A DNA stretch of 64,000 nucleotides, taken from positions 1-64,000 of the forward strand of contig NZ_CAKMMP010000021.1 in the NCBI RefSeq assembly GCF_927798175.1, given 5' to 3'. Of the stretch, positions 27,091-36,361 are shown piece after piece. The number at the start of each line of letters is the position of its first letter. Position 1 is the stretch's first letter. The stretch comes from Paenibacillus sp. JJ-223. Its GTDB lineage: Bacteria; Bacillota; Bacilli; Paenibacillales; Paenibacillaceae. The notes under the pieces were generated by a model. It ran no database searches. It was given only the letters and a program-made list of their open reading frames with translations, and was not told the DNA's origin. Position numbers and translations under genes: made by a program.

Positions 27091-28011
27091 TTATGGAGTC
27101 GCAGTATCTTCCTGCTCGGCCAGTGCGTTCTCCAAACGTTCCTGCTCATTCGTTGACAGCAAAATATTAAGCAAACCCATGGCATTGTTGGTCGCGGTTC
27201 TAGCTTCCTTGTAAGTCTCTGCGAAGGCCGTCTCATCCTGTTCCGGATCGATGGCGGCCAACCTGCCCCATGCCTGACGAGCCTTATCATAATGCTCGCT
27301 TAACGTAATGTCATACGGATGCTGGGCGACGGGAGCCATAGAATCAAATTTCGCCGCAGTCTCAAAAAAGTTCATGGAATCCCTGAACGAGCTGCTGGCG
27401 TAGTCCTTGTCGTTCATGGCTTTCTCGGTAAGCAGCAGCCCCTCGCGGGATATAAACAATGTTTTGACCATCGCCCGCTCCAAATTGGTTGCTTCCTCCC
27501 AGGTCACATAGGAGACATCAGGCGCCTGTGCCGTTGTAAAAAACGGAAATGCATCGTCAATCAGACGCTGGGAATCGCTATGAATCGGTATGCCCGTATT
27601 CATATCCACCACGGCATCGCTGTAATTGGCGATGTTAATGTTTTTTGCATCGTTCTGGCTAACCCGGCGGACCGGGTGATCGGACAGCGGCACGCGTATG
27701 TATCCAAGACGGTCTGCGTACTTCTCCTGCAGCTCTTCCAGGGTTGAATCAAAGCCGATTTTCCCTTGATCTGCAGCAGCATCCGCAGTCCCGGTTCCCG
27801 AATCGGATGTGCCTGCAGACGTACTTGATACATTTTGCGAATCTCCATTTCCCGCTGCAGGCGAATTCGAGCTTTCGGCTGCCGTTGCTGCCCCGCCTTG
27901 CCCTGCAGCAGACGAATCCGTCTCCTTTGCCTTCCCTCCGCATGCTGTCAGCATGACGGCCAGCACACTGACCACCGCAATTAAACGGATAGATCGATTC
28001 CATTGCATCAT
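27091..28011 (-). CDS. Uncharacterised lipoprotein, 306 aa
   Basis: The signal peptide ends at lipobox LTAC (Cys24). A ~60-residue low-complexity tether rich in A, G, S and T is followed by a helical domain of ~200 residues (STLEELQEKYADRLGYIRVPLSDHPVRRVSQNDAKNINIANYSD). Nothing identifies an activity. The tether length suggests the domain stands off the membrane in the wall zone. It is monocistronic. I do not recognise the family. Confidence 0.75.
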   Translation of the reverse strand: MMQWNRSIRLIAVVSVLAVMLTACGGKAKETDSSAAGQGGAATAAESSNSPAAGNGDSQNVSSTSAGTSDSGTGTADAAADQGKIGFDSTLEELQEKYADRLGYIRVPLSDHPVRRVSQNDAKNINIANYSDAVVDMNTGIPIHSDSQRLIDDAFPFFTTAQAPDVSYVTWEEATNLERAMVKTLFISREGLLLTEKAMNDKDYASSSFRDSMNFFETAAKFDSMAPVAQHPYDITLSEHYDKARQAWGRLAAIDPEQDETAFAETYKEARTATNNAMGLLNILLSTNEQERLENALAEQEDTATP

Positions 28012-28260
28012 TCATCTTCCCCTTGTCCTTGGTTGTACGCACTTTCATATAACAAGCATGGTTCATACCCAAAACATGGTGTACATTCTATCATAAGTTT
28101 GCTAGGAGAGGATATCAGACGATGTACCCGTGCCTTTCGGTGGCCTTTCCTTCATTGCATGGATCATTAGAATTACATAAGATAACCCTTGCCCAAGCCT
28201 TTCTTTAGAGAAAAACAGACCGCGTTTTCAGCGATCGGCATTCAAATCGAGCTTCGTTGA
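28012..28260. other. Intergenic region without a recognised gene
   Basis: Holds the promoter region of the minus-strand lipoprotein gene. No ORF with a ribosome binding site is visible on either strand up to the start of repeat copy 2. Confidence 0.4.
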
Positions 28261-28482
28261 CCGCAATAGTAAATCACACTAGGTCATTACGAGTGCAGTA
28301 CCGTATTCCGATCGCTGTTATCCCCAGATTTTTTCGAATCCCCTTTTTCAAAGGGAAAATCCAGTGAACAGTCTATGCTTCCGATGCAGCTTTCTTTCAG
28401 AAAGCTTTTAAGCGACCGCTTCGCTTCTCCAGATTGGTTCTGCCTCTCCGTTAACGTGTGCATGTTTTTGCGGTTTATATAG
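28261..28482. repeat. MITE-like element, copy 2 (left end decayed)
   Basis: Same orientation as copy 1. The right terminal repeat TGCGGTTTATATAG is intact at 28469-28482; only ACCGCAATA remains of the left one. Bases 28373-28460 are identical to 7383-7470. The right end directly abuts the T tract of the terminator of the NERD-domain gene. Confidence 0.75.
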
Positions 28483-28484
28483 TC

Positions 28485-28521
28485 TAAAAAAAGCGCCATT
28501 CTCCTTGAAGAGAATGGCGCT
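28485..28521 (-). terminator. Terminator after the NERD-domain gene
   Basis: AGCGCCATTCTC (28492-28503) and GAGAATGGCGCT (28510-28521) form a perfect 12-bp stem. On the minus strand it is followed by TTTTTTTAG. Confidence 0.9.
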
Positions 28522-28531
28522 GATGCCCAGC

Positions 28532-29260
28532 TTATTTGATCCCTTTGGCTTTCTCCATATGCTCTGCACGGATCTCGGAGTTCGTTGCATTGGCCGCGCA
28601 CAACAACTCATGAATCGTTTGAATATCCTGTTCCGAATATCCCTTTCCCGTAGATTCGGTCTCCAGTTTTTCCGTTTTGCGAACGATGGTTTCTACCAAC
28701 TCGTGATCGTAGACGACCAGTTCATCGGATTGCATGTAACGGACATCCGGGTCTACGCTAATGCGGCAGCGATTCGTAAACGTGACGACGGAGACGATTC
28801 GTATGCCTGCGTAATCGCCGAGGTGCGCCTGAATGGCCTGAACATGTCCCCGATGCTGCATGAGCGGGTTGTACATCTTGACTTTGCTGGTGCTGACCGT
28901 CCAATTGGCATCCCGCCGACCGCCGCGAATCTCCCCTGTGGTCATGCTGCGCGTCTCGATCACGAATACGCACCTCGGGCCAATGACGACATGATCCACC
29001 TGCGAATATCCCGAACGGGACTTGGAGTTGGGCACAAGCAGGTCGTTCAGGTGTTTGTAGCCATCCGGCAGAAGGTTTAACCGCTCGGCCGTTCTTGGCT
29101 CCTCGATAGCACTTAACCATTCCGAATCGATGCCCTTTCGCCGGCTGCGGGAACGTCTTAATGCTGCCGGGGCGCTTTCTTTGAGCGAACGTGTCGAAAC
29201 CGCGACATTGTCGGCCGGCGCTGGTTGCGTCTTGAACAGAGACAGGATTCTCTTGAACAT
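28532..29260 (-). CDS. NERD (nuclease-related) domain protein
   Basis: A 242-aa protein. A basic N-terminal ~50 residues is followed by a NERD domain (about 50-165). The PD-(D/E)xK-like core is visible: GYSQVDHVVIGPRCVFVIETRS, in which Asp and Glu are retained but the usual Lys of ExK is replaced (ETR). GRRDANWTV follows. A C-terminal helical stretch ends in EHMEKAKGIK. Most NERD proteins are presumed DNA- or RNA-processing; the changed core means catalytic activity is uncertain. The start at 29260 fits GGAG seven bases upstream. Confidence 0.82.
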   Translation of the reverse strand: MFKRILSLFKTQPAPADNVAVSTRSLKESAPAALRRSRSRRKGIDSEWLSAIEEPRTAERLNLLPDGYKHLNDLLVPNSKSRSGYSQVDHVVIGPRCVFVIETRSMTTGEIRGGRRDANWTVSTSKVKMYNPLMQHRGHVQAIQAHLGDYAGIRIVSVVTFTNRCRISVDPDVRYMQSDELVVYDHELVETIVRKTEKLETESTGKGYSEQDIQTIHELLCAANATNSEIRAEHMEKAKGIK

Positions 29261-29469
29261 GGGCAAGCTCCGTTCTATAGGGAATATGAATCATGAAAAA
29301 CTGGTTTATTATGTAAATACATTCGAGCAAACCGTATGTAGATCCTTCATTTCTTATTTCGGATGATTCGCGGCAAAATTAAAGGGGGATTTCCGATTTT
29401 GCCCGGTTTTTTTACGCATACCTATGAATATTTAAACAATTTTGTGACTTTTGACTCATATTTGTGCGA

Positions 29470-29507
29470 AAAAACGTGTCCTCATGTTTTTATAAGGACA
29501 CGTTTTT
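29470..29507. terminator. Bidirectional terminator
   Basis: AAAAACGTGTCCT (29470-29482) and AGGACACGTTTTT (29495-29507) are perfect 13-bp arms with A and T tracts on both sides. It ends the dehydrogenase gene on the minus strand. The rest of 29267-29565 is AT-rich leader of the NERD gene. Confidence 0.88.
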
Positions 29508-29565
29508 AGAGATGCAATTCATTTTCCAGTTCAAGATGCTTTCGGGAAACAGACCTTGCTAATCT

Positions 29566-30456
29566 TTAAGCTTGCAAGTAATACGTATATAACACCTGAG
29601 TGCCTTTTTCGTCGAGTCCGTTCCGGGCTATTTCCTGATACAGCGACTCAGCCAGCGCCAATCCTGGCGTTTTCATGCCCATGGCCTTGGCAGATTCCAG
29701 TGCAATGCCCATGTCTTTAATAAAATGCTTCACGAAAAATCCAGGCTCATAGTCGCCTGCAATCATGCGGGGACCCAGGTTGCTGAGCGACCAGCTGCCC
29801 GCTGCTCCCGTAGCAATGCTTTGGAGCACGTTTTCGGGGTCCAACCCGGACGTTCTGGCGTACGCCAACGCCTCGCACACCCCCATCATGCCTGAAGCAA
29901 TGGCAATTTGGTTGCACATTTTCGTATGTTGGCCTGCCCCTGCTTTTCCTTGCAGCACGATATTGGTTCCCATGCACTCGAACAACGGACGTACGGCTTC
30001 GAAATCTTCCCTTTTGCCACCAACCATGATGGACAGCTTCGCATCGCGGGCTCCGATATCGCCGCCCGATACAGGCGCATCCAGCACATGCAGCCCTTTC
30101 GATTCCGCGGCTTCCGCGATTCTCTCAGCGAGCAGCGGGCTGGAGGTGGTCATATCGATCAAAAACGTTCCGGTTTTGGCGCTGTCCAGCAAACCGTTCT
30201 CTCCCAGGTAGATCTCTTCCACATCTTTCGGATACCCGATCATGGTGATGACGACATCACATGCGGCGGCAAGGCTCGCCGGCGTATCATGCCAGATGGC
30301 GCCTTCCTTCACCAGCTCTTCCGCTTTGGAAGCGGTTCGGGTGTACACATGAAGTGGATAACCGGCCTTTTGGATATGTCGGGCCATACTTTTGCCCATC
30401 ACGCCCGTACCGATAAATCCGACATGCGTCTCGCCAGGTGTTTTCGAATGGATCAT
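29566..30456 (-). CDS. NAD(P)-dependent beta-hydroxyacid dehydrogenase
   Basis: A 296-aa oxidoreductase of the 3-hydroxyisobutyrate dehydrogenase/tartronate-semialdehyde reductase family. The Rossmann motif is GFIGTGVMGKSMARHI (about 13-28), the substrate loop DAPVSGGDIGARDA, and the catalytic lysine lies in AGAGQHTKMCNQI (about 170). The usual NADP-favouring residues follow strand 2 (VYTRTASKAEE). Length is normal. It is a single gene; the substrate within the family (hydroxyisobutyrate, glyoxylate or succinic semialdehyde) cannot be told. Confidence 0.9.
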   Translation of the reverse strand: MIHSKTPGETHVGFIGTGVMGKSMARHIQKAGYPLHVYTRTASKAEELVKEGAIWHDTPASLAAACDVVITMIGYPKDVEEIYLGENGLLDSAKTGTFLIDMTTSSPLLAERIAEAAESKGLHVLDAPVSGGDIGARDAKLSIMVGGKREDFEAVRPLFECMGTNIVLQGKAGAGQHTKMCNQIAIASGMMGVCEALAYARTSGLDPENVLQSIATGAAGSWSLSNLGPRMIAGDYEPGFFVKHFIKDMGIALESAKAMGMKTPGLALAESLYQEIARNGLDEKGTQVLYTYYLQA

Positions 30457-30657
30457 CGCAGGTTTCCTCCCATTTTCTCTATGTTTTGCTTGGATGCTTG
30501 TTCAACACTTGCTTAGTTCAATGTTATAGCTTTTGGCCGCTTCCGTCCATCCTTTGCAGCCGCTCCACATTAAATACATCATGCAGGAATTGAAATTCCA
30601 TATGCTGCACATCCTAACGCATACTTCCTTGATCTCTTTCGAAAGGAGGCTGCGTCC

Positions 30658-31782
30658 TTGAACCACTCCAAAAACCAGATTACCATCTGGTTGTCCTTTT
30701 CCATCATTTTGCTGAGTGCCGGCCTCGTGTGCCACGTCTTGTCCATTTCGGCGATCCTGGAAACGGCAGGAAGGGACGGTTGGCTTTCCGTCGTGGCTGC
30801 CGCGCCGCTCTTCATGCTGTTCCTTTGCATGCTGTTCATTATCGTTCGCCGAATTCGGGGTCAGCGATTGACGGACTGGATCAGTCGCGAATTCGGCATC
30901 ATTCCTTCATGGATTTTTCGGATTACCGCCGTCATTCTGCTGCTGTCCTTGGGCACTCATACGCTGTATGAAACGACCAACTGGACGGTGTCGACCTACC
31001 TTCAGTTCACTCCGCCATACGTTCTGGCCGGGGGCGGAGCGCTCGTAGCCGCCTGGTCTGCCGCCAAGGGCATTCGCTCGATTGCCATGACCTCCAGCCT
31101 GTTGCTGCCCTTCGTCATTCTCCTGGGTTATTTTGTCGCGTCCGCCAACTTGAAGTACAAGGACTACTCCCTGCTGTTCCCGCTCATGGAAAACGGATTT
31201 GAGCCTGTCTGGAGAGGCATGTTCTATTCCCTTGCCGGATTGATGGAGATTTGGATTCTCATGCTGTTCCAGCATGACATCCGGGGCAAGATCCGCTGGT
31301 GGCATTTATTGCTGCTTGGTTTGTTCATTCTCAGCATGGCCATCGGGCCCACAATCGGCGCCATCGTTGAATTCGGTCCCGAGGAAGCCGCCAAGCAGCG
31401 CATCAGCCCTTATGAGCAGTGGAAGCTCGTGAACATCGGCAAGCTTTTGCAGCACGTTGATTTTCTATCCATTTACCAATGGCTTAGCGGTTCCTTTGCC
31501 AGACTTGCCATCTCCATTTACTTAATGGTGGACCTTCTGGATATTCGCAAGCCAAAGAAACGATACATCGCCATTTTATCCATCGCCTGCATGATGAGCG
31601 CAATGGCCATGCAATGGTGGCGGATCGACTATGTCGACTATTACGTAAAACACATTCAGTTTCCGGCCATGCTCGCTTACGTGTCCATCGTAACGATTCT
31701 GTTGACCCTGGCAGCGCTCATACACCGAAAGGACAAGGAGGTACCGGATCATGGCAATCACGACTCCATCCAACACAAATAA
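30658..31782 (+). CDS. Germinant receptor B-subunit permease (GerAB type)
   Basis: A 374-aa protein with about ten membrane helices in the amino-acid/polyamine transporter-like GerAB/YndE family (QITIWLSFSIILLSAGLVCHV, then LTDWISREFGIIPSWIF). It starts at TTG, with AAAGGAGG nine bases upstream. In the spore inner membrane B subunits bind the germinant. It is first in a gene order B-A-C, with the A subunit overlapping its end by 32 bases. Expression in the forespore by SigG would be expected, but I did not identify that promoter. Confidence 0.9.
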   Translation: MNHSKNQITIWLSFSIILLSAGLVCHVLSISAILETAGRDGWLSVVAAAPLFMLFLCMLFIIVRRIRGQRLTDWISREFGIIPSWIFRITAVILLLSLGTHTLYETTNWTVSTYLQFTPPYVLAGGGALVAAWSAAKGIRSIAMTSSLLLPFVILLGYFVASANLKYKDYSLLFPLMENGFEPVWRGMFYSLAGLMEIWILMLFQHDIRGKIRWWHLLLLGLFILSMAIGPTIGAIVEFGPEEAAKQRISPYEQWKLVNIGKLLQHVDFLSIYQWLSGSFARLAISIYLMVDLLDIRKPKKRYIAILSIACMMSAMAMQWWRIDYVDYYVKHIQFPAMLAYVSIVTILLTLAALIHRKDKEVPDHGNHDSIQHK

Positions 31783-33253
31783 CCGCGCCGAACCATTCCG
31801 GTTGAACGAACATAACCTGCGAACATTCTTCTCAGGCTCCGACGACGTAATCATCGCCAGCCACATGATCGGGGACGCTCCTGCCCAAATCGTCATGGTT
31901 TATTGCAGCGGCATGGTAAACAGCAAGGAGATCCAAGAGACCATTCTGCCCGCCATGGTCGATGCCTACGAGGGTACCCGCTTCCTTCGCGTTTCGGATA
32001 TCGAAAAAGCCGTGCGCATCCAGTGGACGCGCCTTGATTTGCAGGACCCGGCTTTCGGCACCGAACTGATGTCCGTTCGCGTGTTTGAAGGCCACATGCT
32101 CATCGCAATCCCTTCCCTGCAGGCCATATGGAGCATCGACGTCTCGAATATGCCGACCCGTACCCCGGACGAGTCCTCGACCGAGGTGTCCATTCGTGGA
32201 GCCAAAGACGGATTCATCGAACCGATCGCGGTCAATGTGGCCCTCATCCGCTCGCGTGTGCGCACCGCCCAGCTTGCCTGCAACTTCGAAGTCATCGGCA
32301 CGCGGTCCCCGACGAAGGTCGCGCTCATGTATCTCAAAAACATTGCCAATCCGGAACTCATCGAACATGTCCAGAACCGTCTTCGGCAAATCAAGACCGA
32401 ACGGCTTATCACCGCCAACCAACTGGAAGAATTGTTGTCTCCCTCAAAAGTCACGCTGTTCCCGGTAACCCATTATACGGGGCGACCTGACTTTGCCGCC
32501 GAATGCTTGCTCAACGGACGTTTTATTCTGATCGTGGACGGAAACCCAAGCGTCATTATCGGTCCGGTGAACCTGTTCCTGCTGCTCAAATCGCCGGAGG
32601 ATGCCAATTTCCCTTTCCTGTCGGTGAATACGGGGCGTTTGCTGCGCTTTTTTGGCCTGCTGACCACGATCTTCCTTCCGGGTTTCTATATCGCGCTGAC
32701 TTCGTACCATATGGATCAGCTTCCGTTTCCGCTCGTCGCCACCATCTCTGTCGGACGGATGGGGCTGCCTATGGAATCCGGCGTGGAAATGTTCCTGATC
32801 ATGCTGTTGATGGAGCTGTTCAGAGAGGCCGGGGTACGTTTGCCCAGCGCGATCGGGCAGACGCTGACCGTCGTTGGCGGCCTGATCATCGGGGATTCGG
32901 CCATCCGCGCCGGCATGGTCTCGCCGCTGATGATCGTCGTCATTGCGGTCACCGTCGTCGCCGGAGCAACCGTCGTCAACCAGGTGATGACCAGTTCCGT
33001 CCTTATACTGCGTTTCCTTTGTTACGTGCTCGGCGCTTCTCTGGGCATTTTTGGATTCATCCTGTCACTGATCCTGTTCCTGATCTACCTGACAGACCTC
33101 AAATCGTTCGGCATTCCCTACTTGACGCCATTGACTCCGCTGAATTTCAAACAAGCCGTCGCGGCGCTCTTCAAGCTGCCTAAAGGGTTCAACAAACGCA
33201 GGCCCGTCTATCTGGAAACGCAGGAGCCGAACAAGAAAGGAAAGCGGCCATGA
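31751..33253 (+). CDS. Germinant receptor A subunit (GerAA type)
   Basis: A 500-aa GerA-family protein. The soluble N-terminal half (LNEHNLRTFFSGSDDVIIASHMI; CSGMVNSKEIQETILPAM) is followed by the conserved TGRPDFAAECLLNGRFILIVDGNPSVIIGP. Five or six membrane helices then run to about residue 450, with ESGVEMFLIMLLMELFREAGVRLPSAIGQTLTVVGGLIIGDSAI as the family signature, and a basic C-tail. A subunits oligomerise into the ion channel that opens on germination. The start lies inside the B-subunit gene. Confidence 0.93.
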   Translation: MAITTPSNTNNRAEPFRLNEHNLRTFFSGSDDVIIASHMIGDAPAQIVMVYCSGMVNSKEIQETILPAMVDAYEGTRFLRVSDIEKAVRIQWTRLDLQDPAFGTELMSVRVFEGHMLIAIPSLQAIWSIDVSNMPTRTPDESSTEVSIRGAKDGFIEPIAVNVALIRSRVRTAQLACNFEVIGTRSPTKVALMYLKNIANPELIEHVQNRLRQIKTERLITANQLEELLSPSKVTLFPVTHYTGRPDFAAECLLNGRFILIVDGNPSVIIGPVNLFLLLKSPEDANFPFLSVNTGRLLRFFGLLTTIFLPGFYIALTSYHMDQLPFPLVATISVGRMGLPMESGVEMFLIMLLMELFREAGVRLPSAIGQTLTVVGGLIIGDSAIRAGMVSPLMIVVIAVTVVAGATVVNQVMTSSVLILRFLCYVLGASLGIFGFILSLILFLIYLTDLKSFGIPYLTPLTPLNFKQAVAALFKLPKGFNKRRPVYLETQEPNKKGKRP

Positions 33254-34413
33254 AACATATGCTGCGCAGAAGTTTGCTTGGCATGGTGTCGTTGTCCCTG
33301 TGTCTTCTTACAAGCGGGTGCTGGAGTTCATTCGAAATTCAACAAGTGGATTACGCCAAAGCATTCGGCATCGACTACAAAGACGGAATGTACCATCTAT
33401 ACATGCAGTCCCTGGATTTTTCAAGCATCGCCAAAAGCGAGGGTTCCGGCAAAACGTCTTCGCCGCCTCCGGTATGGGTCGGCCATGCCGAAGGCAAAAC
33501 GCTAAGTCTTGCCCTGAACGAGCTGTTCCGGACATCCCAGCTGCACATCGCGTGGGGGCACGTCACTTCCATCGTCATGGCCGAGAGCGTGTTGACCAGC
33601 AAACATATTAAAGAAGTTTTTGATATGGTGGGGCGTTTTCCCGAATCCAGATATACGGTCTGGGTATACGGCACGCGGGAGCCTTTGGAAAAAATTTTGA
33701 GCGCAACATCCATCTACAACTTGAGTCCGCTGGACAGCATTCTCCATAATCCGCTGCCAAGCTACATGGAAGAATCCCTTTTTCCTCCAGTGCTCGGCTT
33801 TCAGCTGATCGCCACGCACAACGATCCGGCAACGACCACCTATTTGCCATGTATCGCGCTGAATGACAACCATTGGACGGAGAACGAAAAGAAGCAAGAT
33901 CTGTTTTATATCGAAGGGGCATTTTTCGAAAAGTCGGGTTCCTCGTTCGAGTATTTCCCCCATAGCCAGCTTCCGGGCTATCATTGGCTGCGGAAGGACA
34001 TGAGAAGGGCTGCCCTGCTCCTGCAAAAGGACGGCGAAATCTACGGCGCGTTAAGCGTTGGTCTGCCCAAGATCAAAATCAAACCGATCGTTCAAGGAAA
34101 CCACGTTGCGTTTGATATCAAAGCCAAGTACCTGACCGCGTTGTACGAATATCTGGTGCCTATCTCGTATGACGAAATGGTCGCGATGAGCGAGGTCAAG
34201 CTGCGGGAGCAGATACTGCAAACCTACCGCCACGGCTTGAAGCGAGGGATCGATATCTTCGGGCTGGAAGAAGAACTGTACCGCCAACATCCGAAGCTAT
34301 GGCGCAAGCTGTCCAACGACGGGAGCAGGCTGATCATCGATGAAGACTCCATCCGGAAACTCGACATTCACCTGACGATCCCATATACTGGAAAATACAA
34401 AAGAAAAGTATAG
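33250..34413 (+). CDS. Germinant receptor C-subunit lipoprotein (Ger(x)C family)
   Basis: A 387-aa lipoprotein with lipobox LTSGC (Cys24). The mature start is CWSSFEIQQVDYAKAFGIDY, typical of GerC proteins in which CW..EI....A..GID is conserved. The C-terminal domain contains GIDIFGLEEELYRQHPKLW, another family hallmark. It is anchored at the outer face of the spore inner membrane and needed for the receptor complex. It overlaps the A-subunit stop by four bases (ATGA) and ends in a terminator. Confidence 0.92.
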   Translation: MKHMLRRSLLGMVSLSLCLLTSGCWSSFEIQQVDYAKAFGIDYKDGMYHLYMQSLDFSSIAKSEGSGKTSSPPPVWVGHAEGKTLSLALNELFRTSQLHIAWGHVTSIVMAESVLTSKHIKEVFDMVGRFPESRYTVWVYGTREPLEKILSATSIYNLSPLDSILHNPLPSYMEESLFPPVLGFQLIATHNDPATTTYLPCIALNDNHWTENEKKQDLFYIEGAFFEKSGSSFEYFPHSQLPGYHWLRKDMRRAALLLQKDGEIYGALSVGLPKIKIKPIVQGNHVAFDIKAKYLTALYEYLVPISYDEMVAMSEVKLREQILQTYRHGLKRGIDIFGLEEELYRQHPKLWRKLSNDGSRLIIDEDSIRKLDIHLTIPYTGKYKRKV

Positions 34414-34460
34414 CTTCATCCTGTTGATACCGGATCGGCTCTGTATCCAGGAATAGCAAA

Positions 34461-34506
34461 ACACCCCCATATTCATTGGACGCAGGCCATGACAGGGGGT
34501 GTTGTA
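34461..34506 (+). terminator. Terminator after the ger operon
   Basis: ACACCCCC (34461-34468) and GGGGGTGT (34495-34502) form a perfect stem with a 26-base loop. T's after it are few (TGT), so termination may be incomplete. Confidence 0.6.
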
Positions 34507-34561
34507 TTCGTTTGACCCTTCGAGCTTGGAAAAGGTCATGCGCATCCAGGCATGCACAAAC

Positions 34562-34927
34562 TCACTGCATGTTGTAATACTGCATGATTCTCATGCGCAT
34601 AGTCAGGATCAACAGCTGCGGGAGCATGACCACGCCAATATAGACCAGTACGATCAGCCACAAATGCGCCGCAAAATTTTCCGCTCCGGCGGACGGTTTC
34701 GGAAGCTCGACAAAATACCACCAGCACGGGATGGCGACCAACCACGTCAGCGCGGTGGATATGAAAAACTCCTTGATCCCCCTCCATAAAAAACAAAACG
34801 CAACCCCAAAGACGATGGGTCCCTCCCATGAATGCAGGATTGGCCCGAAGCTGCTAAACCAAAAGATTGTTGCCGGGTACAACAGCGTGATTCCCCAGCG
34901 GATCAGGGGATGCTCGTATAGCTTCAT
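34562..34927 (-). CDS. Small integral membrane protein, 121 aa
   Basis: Four hydrophobic stretches are visible: LIRWGITLLYPATIFWFSSF, GPIVFGVAFCFLW, ISTALTWLVAIPCWWYF and LWLIVLVYIGVVMLPQLLILTM. No domain is recognised. AGGAAATGAG precedes the ATG. It lies convergent to the ger operon and divergent from the lipoprotein gene at 35 kb, so it is probably a separate unit. Confidence 0.65.
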   Translation of the reverse strand: MKLYEHPLIRWGITLLYPATIFWFSSFGPILHSWEGPIVFGVAFCFLWRGIKEFFISTALTWLVAIPCWWYFVELPKPSAGAENFAAHLWLIVLVYIGVVMLPQLLILTMRMRIMQYYNMQ

Positions 34928-35014
34928 CTCATTTCCTCCTTTTCGGTCCCGCGCGCATAATTTCCATTATGCGGTTCATACTACGTTCAGGAAAATATTG
35001 AGGGAGTGACCAAG

Positions 35015-35560
35015 GTGAAATCCAGAACATGGTTGACTGCCGGAGCAGTAATCGTCTGCTGCACGCTGCTCTGGGGATGTACGAACACAGACCGCAGCCC
35101 GTCCCCATTGGCAAATAACGCGGACGTTGTCCAGCCCGAAGGTTTCGGCGATCTGAAAAGGTTGGAAGCTTCCCACCTGGAAGCACTGGAGCGCATGGAG
35201 AAAGACCACATTCACCGCATGGTGTCCCTAAGCGCCCGCACCGATGAGGATCGCGTCATGACCGTGCTCGATCGTTCCAGCCAGAAGCTGGAGGAAATGC
35301 GGCCGTTGGCTGAAATGCTGCAATACCAGGGACATCCTGCCCTTTTGCAGCGTATTCAAGAGATGTCCAGCGACATCCTGGGCTCCCAGACTGTTCTTGC
35401 CCAAATGAAAAAGGTCGCAAACGACGGCAGCATCAAGATCCAATCGTCCAAAACGGATGCGCTGCAACACATCAACAGCTTCAACGACTATCATCGCTAT
35501 ATTCGGGAAGAGGTTCAGACGCTGAGCGGCGAATCCCAATCAACCAAGTCCGTGCGTTGA
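35015..35560 (+). CDS. Uncharacterised lipoprotein, ~181 aa
   Basis: The signal peptide (KSRTWLTAGAVIVCCTLLWGC) ends in a lipobox-like LLWGC. The mature part is hydrophilic and helical, with heptad-like spacing (GDLKRLEASHLEALERMEKDHIHRMVSL), suggesting a short coiled coil. The GTG at 35015 follows AGGGAG by eight bases; a GTG nine bases upstream overlaps that site. Its role may be spore- or envelope-related given the neighbouring ger operon, but nothing proves this. Confidence 0.7.
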   Translation: MKSRTWLTAGAVIVCCTLLWGCTNTDRSPSPLANNADVVQPEGFGDLKRLEASHLEALERMEKDHIHRMVSLSARTDEDRVMTVLDRSSQKLEEMRPLAEMLQYQGHPALLQRIQEMSSDILGSQTVLAQMKKVANDGSIKIQSSKTDALQHINSFNDYHRYIREEVQTLSGESQSTKSVR

Positions 35561-35580
35561 CGGCTTGGATTCGACCATGA

Positions 35581-35625
35581 AACAGATTAGGTGGGTATGG
35601 TGCATTCCCGTCTAATCTGTTTTTG
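35581..35625 (+). terminator. Terminator after the lipoprotein gene
   Basis: AACAGATTAG (35581-35590) and CTAATCTGTT (35612-35621) form a perfect 10-bp stem followed by TTTTG. Confidence 0.88.
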
Positions 35626-35810
35626 CATGCACATGCGCTGATCTTGTAACATAACCCCCGACAACCCGCTCGGTCCCCTATTATAGATCATCTATACCCG
35701 CCAAGGTAGCTGGTCATCCAAAAACAGGAAAATAGTCACCGTATCATTCCAATTAGAGCTGTGGCTCATTGGATGGGTATAGGCTGTTGTTACCAGAATC
35801 GGAGTTGGCT

Positions 35811-35993
35811 TAACGAACCTGACACGTCTTATTTGGCCTGTTTGTGCCTGCGATCATTTCTAAAGAACCTGAGACACGTTATCCGTGCAAAATCAGCTCC
35901 GGATCGCCTACTTTGGTGCATATAAGCTCGCTGATGTTCGTTAGAAATTCGGGACTGTCCATTTCCCCGAAATAAGGTTCCTGATGTTCGTTA
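35811..35993. repeat. Four-copy short repeat, two direct and two inverted
   Basis: A ~22-24 bp motif close to TAACGAAC(A/C)T(C/G)A followed by TTAT occurs at 35811-35834 and 35861-35882 on the plus strand, and at 35922-35943 and 35971-35993 on the minus strand. The two minus copies share CTGATGTTCGTTA exactly. The stop codon of the 71-aa gene lies inside the last copy. The rest of the 35626-35990 gap contains no gene that I can support. Confidence 0.6.
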
Positions 35994-36206
35994 GGCCTGC
36001 ACCGCCGCTTCAAGATTCATTCCGGTCGGCTGCAAAAAGAGGCCCTCTCCGCTGTCGATCCCGTATTCAGCATCATGCCAACGGACGTTCACATCGGCCA
36101 TCGGAATGATCTGAGCAGGATGCTCCATGACGAGCGATACAGGGAATACCGTTCCCCCATCTGCCAGCACGCACGCATTCTGCATTTCGTAGATCGTCGG
36201 AATCAT
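35991..36206 (-). CDS. Small hypothetical protein, 71 aa
   Basis: Starts MIPTIYEMQNACVLADGG after AGGGTGA, a modest ribosome binding site. The composition is protein-like, with hydrophobic strands alternating with turns and no membrane segment. The TAA stop is provided by the inserted short repeat, so the C-terminus may have been altered by it. I do not recognise the family. Confidence 0.5.
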   Translation of the reverse strand: MIPTIYEMQNACVLADGGTVFPVSLVMEHPAQIIPMADVNVRWHDAEYGIDSGEGLFLQPTGMNLEAAVQA

Positions 36207-36291
36207 CGCTTGTCACCCTATGGTAAAAATCCCCGAGCATACCACATCCCTATTCCGCCCGTCCCCCTTGCCTCAGTGAAGCAACTTAACG

Positions 36292-36323
36292 AAAAAACGG
36301 CCTGGACTGGAAAGTACCAGTCC
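36292..36323 (-). terminator. Terminator after galK
   Basis: GGACTGG (36304-36310) and CCAGTCC (36317-36323) form a stem. On the minus strand AGGCCG then TTTTTTC follows. Confidence 0.8.
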
Positions 36324-36361
36324 AAAACCGCTCTGATCGGACGATGCGATATAATTATGGA

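Noticed and set aside
30458..30657. SigG promoter for the germination operon
   Set aside because: Expected from known biology but no convincing -35/-10 pair was identified by eye.
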